Assembly: GCF_001425385.1 (NCBI RefSeq)
Contig: NZ_LMQO01000002.1
Location: forward strand, 248,001-312,000
Direction: 5' to 3'
DNA: 64,000 bases
From: Sphingomonas sp. Leaf407
GTDB taxonomy: Bacteria; Pseudomonadota; Alphaproteobacteria; Sphingomonadales; Sphingomonadaceae
A program made the translations under genes and the position numbers. The notes beneath the pieces are model-generated. The model was not told the origin of the DNA. It searched no databases and saw only the letters and a list, made by a program, of their open reading frames with translations. Shown piece after piece: positions 59,824 to 64,000 of the stretch. Position 1 is the first letter of the stretch; the number at the start of each line of letters is the position of its first letter.

Positions 59824-62800
59824 TTACCGTGCCGCCACCGGCCCGTGGAAATCGGCCTCGACGATCGCGAGGCGGAAGCCGGGGGGCACCGCGTCGGCCC
59901 CGGTGTCGCCCGCCTGCCGCGCGGTGGCCAGCTCGACGATCTTGCCAAAGGCGTCGCGGTCCTGCACCGGTCCGGTCTGGGTGATGCGCAACACCCGCCC
60001 GCACGCCGGCGCGAAGGCGACGGCGGCATAGCCGAGCTGGCGTTCGGTCTCGCCGCGCCATACCTCGCGCCCGTCGAGCGTGATAGCGAGCGGATAGGCG
60101 CGCGACCGCCAGCCGACCAGCTTCAGCTCGATCTCGCTCAAGCTCACTTCGCGACCGAAATCATACTCGATCCATGCGCTGTCGGCCCGCCCGTCGCTGA
60201 TCCAGCGCGACAGTTCGTTGTCGTCGAACGTCCGGGCGGCATCGGCGGGGTTCGATCCGGCGACGACCCGCACCGGCACCACGGTCGACCGGGTGACGCG
60301 GTAGGATTCGCCCGCCGGGGTCGGCCCGCGCGTCAGCAGGCCGGGTTGCGCCGCCGCCGCGAAGCTGCGCGACAGGCCGCCCGGCGTCGCGGCGGCGGCG
60401 ACGGTCGGGATGGCGATCGTCGCGGGTTTCAGCCCCGGCGCGCTGGCGGTCAGCCGCACCGTGCCCCGGCGGTCCCCGGCACGCAGCAGCACGCGGTTGA
60501 CCCCGGCCTCGACCGGCAGCGTGCGCGACAGGATGTAATTGTCCTCGCCCCGCGCGGTGCCGGCGGTGGGCGTGGTGCCGGGAATGACGTCGCCCTGTAC
60601 CGCCTGTGTCGCACGCGGCTTGCCCGAGCTGTCACCCTGCGCGATGCCGCCGCGCCATTCGGCCGGGCCATCGAGCGCGAAGGCGACCTTGTCGTTGGCG
60701 GTCGGCACGCGGCGGCCCTTGGCATCGACCACCTCGACATCGACCAGCGCGAGGTCGGCACCGTCCATCACGAAGCCGCGCGGGCCGGTTCTGGGCGTCA
60801 GCCGCAGCGCGACCGGCGCGCCGACCGTCTCGACGACATGTTCCGAGCGGCGGCCGTCGGCCCCGGTCGCGACCGCGCGCAACGTTCCCGGAGCCCACGC
60901 CACGGCGGGCCACTGGAACAGGAACCCGCTGGAGCGCGTGCCTTGCCCCAGCGAACGGCCGTTCAGGAACAGCTCGACCGCCGCACCGTTCGACACCACG
61001 CTGACCGGCTTGGTCGTGCCCGCCGCGTAATTCCAGTGGCCGATGACATGCGTCGCCGGGGCCTCGGGATCGACCCAGCCGTTCCACATCACCCGGTGCG
61101 CATAATATCCCTGCTTGGGCAGGCGCATCGCATCGACCTCGCCCGATCGGCGATAGTTGTTGTCGCCGCGATAATGGGTGTTGCTGTCGGACCAGATGAT
61201 GTTGACCCCGCCCGAACTCACCCGCCGTCCGGTGCCGGGGCGGATGCGGTAGTAATCATACCAGCGGCGGACATCCTCGATCGCATGGCTGTCCTGGTTG
61301 CGGTTATAGTCGGGCGCATCCTTGTGGAACGGCGCGGTGAAATCGTCCTGATACAGCCGCGCACCCTCGTCGCGGCTGTATTCCATCGCCCACATCGGAT
61401 GCTTCGCGCTCTTGTTCAGGTACAGCATCTCGCCGCCATATTCGGCGGTGGTGCTGTCAAGCATCTCGCGCGATCCGATCGCGCGGCCGCCTTGCGGGTC
61501 ATACCGGTCGCGGATCGCCTTCATCTCGGCCATATGCGCCTCGCTGATGCTCTCGTTGCCGCTTTCGTAGAACAGGATCGACGGGTTGTTGCGGTTGTAG
61601 ATGATCGCGTCGCGCATCAATTCCTTGCGCTGGTCCCAGCGGCGACCCTCGACGTCATGCTCGGCGTCACCCGCCGGCATCGCCTGTGGCAACCCGACGC
61701 GGTCGGCGCTTTCTATATCCTGTTTCGACGGGGTGATGTGCATCCAGCGGACCATGTTGCCGCCGCTCTCTACCATCAGCGCGTTGGAGAAGTCGCTGAT
61801 CCACGGCGGGATCGACACGCCGACCGCTGGCCATTCGTTCGACGTGCGCTGGGCATAGCCATGCACCTGCATCACCCGCCCGTTCAACCGGACCATCCCG
61901 TCGCCGAACTGCGTCGAGCGGAACCCGGTGAGCGTGTCGACCGCGTCGATCACCTTGCCGCCTTCGGTCAGGCTGGTGGTGACGCGGTAGCGATAGCCAT
62001 AGCCCCAGCTCCAGAAGTTGAGCCCGCTCAGCCGCTTGTCGGCGGTGAGCGTCCGCGTCTCGCCCGGGGCCAGCGTCGCGCCGCCGCCATCGAACCGCGC
62101 GACCACCCGCCCGGTGGCGTCGCGTACCTCGACCCGGTAGCCGATCGTGCGGGCGCGCGTCGCTTCGTTGCGGACCTGCGTCTCGGCATGGATCGTCGCG
62201 GTACGCGCGGCGATGTCGAAGGCGTCGGCCCAGACATATTGCCCGGTGGTGCCCAGCGCCGAGAACAGCGGCAGCGTCTGATAGGTCGCAGGGGTCAGGT
62301 GCAGCCGGACGTTCTTGGTGATCCCGCCGTAGTTCACGTTGAAGTTGCGGTCGTTCCACTGGAAGCCGCTGTGCGTCGCGCGTTCCTTGTAGCGCCAGTC
62401 GCTGTCGACACGCACCGCGATGACGTTCTCGCCGGGCTTGAGCGCGGCGGTGATGTCCGCGCCGAACGCCATCGCGCCATGTTCGGATAGCACGACGGCA
62501 CGTCCGTTCACCCACACCTCGGCCGCCTGCCGCACGCCTTCGAATTCCAGGAACGCCTTGCCCGCCTGCGCGCCTTTGGGCAGCGTGATCCTCTTGCGAT
62601 ACCAGTTGATGCTGGTCGACAGGTCCTTGATGTCGCGGGCAAAGGCTTCGCGTTCGTTGAACGCATGCGGCAGCGTGGCACGGCCCCAGGCGCGATCGTC
62701 GAAACCGGCGGCCTGCGCCCCGGCCGGATCGCCGGTGATCGTCCGCCAGCCGGGATTGAGATTATAGGTCGCACGGCCCGACGCGACCACGCTGGAGGTG

Positions 62801-62865
62801 TCATGCGCCGATGCCGGGGACGCCAGTGCAAGGACGGCGACCGATGCTGCAAACCATGAGCGCAT
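59824..62865 (-). CDS. GH2 family beta-galactosidase-like enzyme with C-terminal discoidin-like domain
   Basis: A 1013-residue exported GH2 enzyme. It has a signal peptide (MRSWFAASVAVLALASPASA), an N-terminal sugar-binding sandwich, an Ig-like domain, and a TIM barrel with the acid/base pair in LFYESGNES and a likely nucleophile glutamate in MWAMEYSRDEG. Further Ig-like domains and a C-terminal F5/8-type (CBM32-like) module follow (AARTFDDNELSRWISDG...WIEYDFG). ATG 62865 has GGGAG upstream. It is far from the pectin-type locus and has a different dyad upstream, so it is probably regulated separately. Only general GH2 similarity to the protein at 10141 is visible. Confidence 0.87.
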   Translation of the reverse strand: MRSWFAASVAVLALASPASAHDTSSVVASGRATYNLNPGWRTITGDPAGAQAAGFDDRAWGRATLPHAFNEREAFARDIKDLSTSINWYRKRITLPKGAQAGKAFLEFEGVRQAAEVWVNGRAVVLSEHGAMAFGADITAALKPGENVIAVRVDSDWRYKERATHSGFQWNDRNFNVNYGGITKNVRLHLTPATYQTLPLFSALGTTGQYVWADAFDIAARTATIHAETQVRNEATRARTIGYRVEVRDATGRVVARFDGGGATLAPGETRTLTADKRLSGLNFWSWGYGYRYRVTTSLTEGGKVIDAVDTLTGFRSTQFGDGMVRLNGRVMQVHGYAQRTSNEWPAVGVSIPPWISDFSNALMVESGGNMVRWMHITPSKQDIESADRVGLPQAMPAGDAEHDVEGRRWDQRKELMRDAIIYNRNNPSILFYESGNESISEAHMAEMKAIRDRYDPQGGRAIGSREMLDSTTAEYGGEMLYLNKSAKHPMWAMEYSRDEGARLYQDDFTAPFHKDAPDYNRNQDSHAIEDVRRWYDYYRIRPGTGRRVSSGGVNIIWSDSNTHYRGDNNYRRSGEVDAMRLPKQGYYAHRVMWNGWVDPEAPATHVIGHWNYAAGTTKPVSVVSNGAAVELFLNGRSLGQGTRSSGFLFQWPAVAWAPGTLRAVATGADGRRSEHVVETVGAPVALRLTPRTGPRGFVMDGADLALVDVEVVDAKGRRVPTANDKVAFALDGPAEWRGGIAQGDSSGKPRATQAVQGDVIPGTTPTAGTARGEDNYILSRTLPVEAGVNRVLLRAGDRRGTVRLTASAPGLKPATIAIPTVAAAATPGGLSRSFAAAAQPGLLTRGPTPAGESYRVTRSTVVPVRVVAGSNPADAARTFDDNELSRWISDGRADSAWIEYDFGREVSLSEIELKLVGWRSRAYPLAITLDGREVWRGETERQLGYAAVAFAPACGRVLRITQTGPVQDRDAFGKIVELATARQAGDTGADAVPPGFRLAIVEADFHGPVAAR

Positions 62866-62878
62866 CCTTAACTCCCAC

Positions 62879-62901
62879 ATTATGGTATTTATGACCATTA
62901 T
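62879..62901. promoter_or_regulatory. Dyad operator candidate upstream of the second GH2 gene
   Basis: ATTATGGT...ACCATTAT is a near-perfect dyad (inner arms ATGGT 62882-62886 and ACCAT 62894-62898, spacer 7). It lies 14 bases upstream of ATG 62865. It does not match the ACGT-cored motif of the 10-41 kb locus. Confidence 0.5.
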
Positions 62902-63062
62902 GTGCAGATTGTCAGACCGAAGCAAGCCGTATTGAGAAATTGGTCAGGCCGGACCCCGTCTGCACCGAAACTGCATCGGATTTTCGCCGGCGCTGCGAGC
63001 GGCGGTCATCGGCACTCGATCGCACCGGTCCACACCGGCGCCACTTCAGGGAGCCGATCGCC

Positions 63063-64000
63063 ATGTCCTATCGCCAACCGAATCCGCCCGGCACGTTCGC
63101 GCTGATCGCCGCCACGGTCTTTCCGACGGTCGTCATCGTCATCGAATGGATCACGGGCCTGTGCGCGGGGGCGTTCTTCGATCCGCTGCCGACACCCGGC
63201 CATGTCGCGATGGTCGCGACGGTGCCGATCGTCAATGTGCTGCTATGGCGGGCAATGCGTTCCGATGCGCCAGCGCCATCATGGCTGATCGTCGCCGGCA
63301 CCGCCGCCAGCGTGATCGCGGCGAGCTATGCGCTGATCTTCCTGCCGCTGCTGCCGTTCGCGCTGGTCGGGATCGTGTTCATGGGCGTCGGGCTGTTGCC
63401 GTTCGCGCCGGTCGTGGCGCTGATCCATGCTGCGCGCTGGACGCTATGGCTGGCCGGCGGGCGGCGGGCATGGCGACCGATGACGGGCGGCGCGCTGCTG
63501 GGTCTCGCCGCGCTGGTGCTGGCCGATCTGCCGGCGACGATGACCCAGGTGGCGCTCGATCGTTATGAACGCGGCGGAGCGGAGCGGGCGGACGCGATCG
63601 CGCTGATGCGGCGGATGGGCGACAGCGACCTGTTGCTGCGACAGGCCTATGGCGACTCCACCCGTCCGGCGAGTATCGTCGGCGGACTGATCTTCCGTTC
63701 GCGGACCGGGCTGTTCGGGAACGCGTTCACCAGCACCGGCGATGCGCGCGAACTCTATTACCGCGTGACCGGACAGGCGTTCAACGCTGTCCCCCGGCCA
63801 GCGCGGCGCGACAACCGGTTCGCATGGGACGAGGATCGCGGCGGGGAGGATGTCGGCGGGCGGGTGCCCGGCCTGTCGCTTGGCCAGTCGCGGATCGATG
63901 GATCGGTCAACGAGCGCGACAGCCTCGCCTATCTCGAATGGACGATCGATCTCGTCAACAAGGGCGCGCGGCAGCAGGAGGCACGCTTCACGCTGGCGCT
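63063..64000 (+). CDS. Multi-spanning membrane protein, 5' part (cut by window end)
   Basis: The frame from ATG 63063 (AGGGAG nine bases upstream) is open to the window edge, at least 312 residues. Residues 1-165 contain four or five hydrophobic spans (FALIAATVFPTVVIVIEWI, WLIVAGTAASVIAASYALIFLPLL, GALLGLAALVLADLPATM). After that a soluble region includes AIALMRRMGDSDLLLRQAYGD and finishes at LAYLEWTIDLVNKGARQQEARFTLA. That last part resembles the entry of a VIT-like (vault/inter-alpha-trypsin) domain, but the match is weak. Function unknown. Confidence 0.7.
   Translation, partial: MSYRQPNPPGTFALIAATVFPTVVIVIEWITGLCAGAFFDPLPTPGHVAMVATVPIVNVLLWRAMRSDAPAPSWLIVAGTAASVIAASYALIFLPLLPFALVGIVFMGVGLLPFAPVVALIHAARWTLWLAGGRRAWRPMTGGALLGLAALVLADLPATMTQVALDRYERGGAERADAIALMRRMGDSDLLLRQAYGDSTRPASIVGGLIFRSRTGLFGNAFTSTGDARELYYRVTGQAFNAVPRPARRDNRFAWDEDRGGEDVGGRVPGLSLGQSRIDGSVNERDSLAYLEWTIDLVNKGARQQEARFTLA

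Noticed and set aside
62879..62901. A ninth copy of the ACGT-cored operator upstream of the second GH2 gene
   Set aside because: The dyad is ATGGT/ACCAT and does not align with the 16-bp consensus.
1..64000. CRISPR arrays, rRNA genes, insertion sequences or a replication origin
   Set aside because: No regularly spaced direct repeats, rRNA signatures, transposase genes or DnaA-box clusters were noticed.

Overview
The window looks like chromosome of a high-GC alphaproteobacterium, most likely a sphingomonad (Sphingomonas or a close relative). This is inferred from strong GC bias at third codon positions, the style of the TonB-dependent receptor, a DUF1134/EipA gene, frequent GTG and TTG starts, and intergenic inverted repeats of the kind common in Sphingomonadaceae. 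No species can be named from sequence alone.

Layout. 1-4.8 kb is ordinary chromosome: the end of an OmpA-type porin, an APH(3')-like phosphotransferase, ygfZ divergent from a dihydroorotase gene, and a DUF1134 protein. At 4.93-5.03 kb is tRNA-Ser(GCT), followed by an AT-rich 2.4-kb islet encoding an overlapping pair: a ParA-type ATPase and a SIR2-family protein. This is a candidate anti-phage or abortive-infection module. The islet ends against the C-terminal remnant of a metallophosphoesterase gene.

7.7-42.3 kb is a carbohydrate utilisation locus. It has two GH28-type enzymes, a GH2, a GH78 alpha-L-rhamnosidase, a GH141-like beta-helix protein, a GH140-like apiosidase candidate, a TonB-dependent receptor and two MFS permeases. 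Its catabolic genes fit an oxidative L-fucose/L-rhamnose route (aldose dehydrogenase, lactonase, sugar-acid dehydratase, 2-keto-3-deoxy acid dehydrogenase, FAH-type hydrolase, mutarotase) and an isomerase/kinase/split-transketolase route that fits D-apiose. Apiose, fucose, rhamnose and galacturonan together point to rhamnogalacturonan II or a similar apiose-bearing pectin (inference). A tightly overlapped operon of a CaiB/BaiF CoA-transferase, an enoyl-CoA hydratase-like protein, a signal-less solute-binding protein, an SDR and a DUF4432 protein has no pathway I recognise.

A FadR-type GntR regulator gene lies inside the locus. Eight intergenic copies of a 16-bp motif (consensus ATAAKACGTCATAYGT) sit upstream of every transcription unit from 10.1 to 40.7 kb, which defines a candidate local regulon.

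42.4-48.5 kb is a four-gene overlapped operon: a HyuA-HyuB type 5-oxoprolinase/hydantoinase, DUF969, DUF979 and DUF2891. 48.5-56.3 kb holds a truncated haemoglobin, a DUF3034 protein, a periplasmic cupredoxin-like protein, a GGDEF/EAL protein and a hybrid histidine kinase that begins with a ParD-like antitoxin domain. 56.3-64 kb has an SDR, a GH130-like protein, a SulP transporter, a second large GH2 and the start of a membrane protein cut by the window edge.
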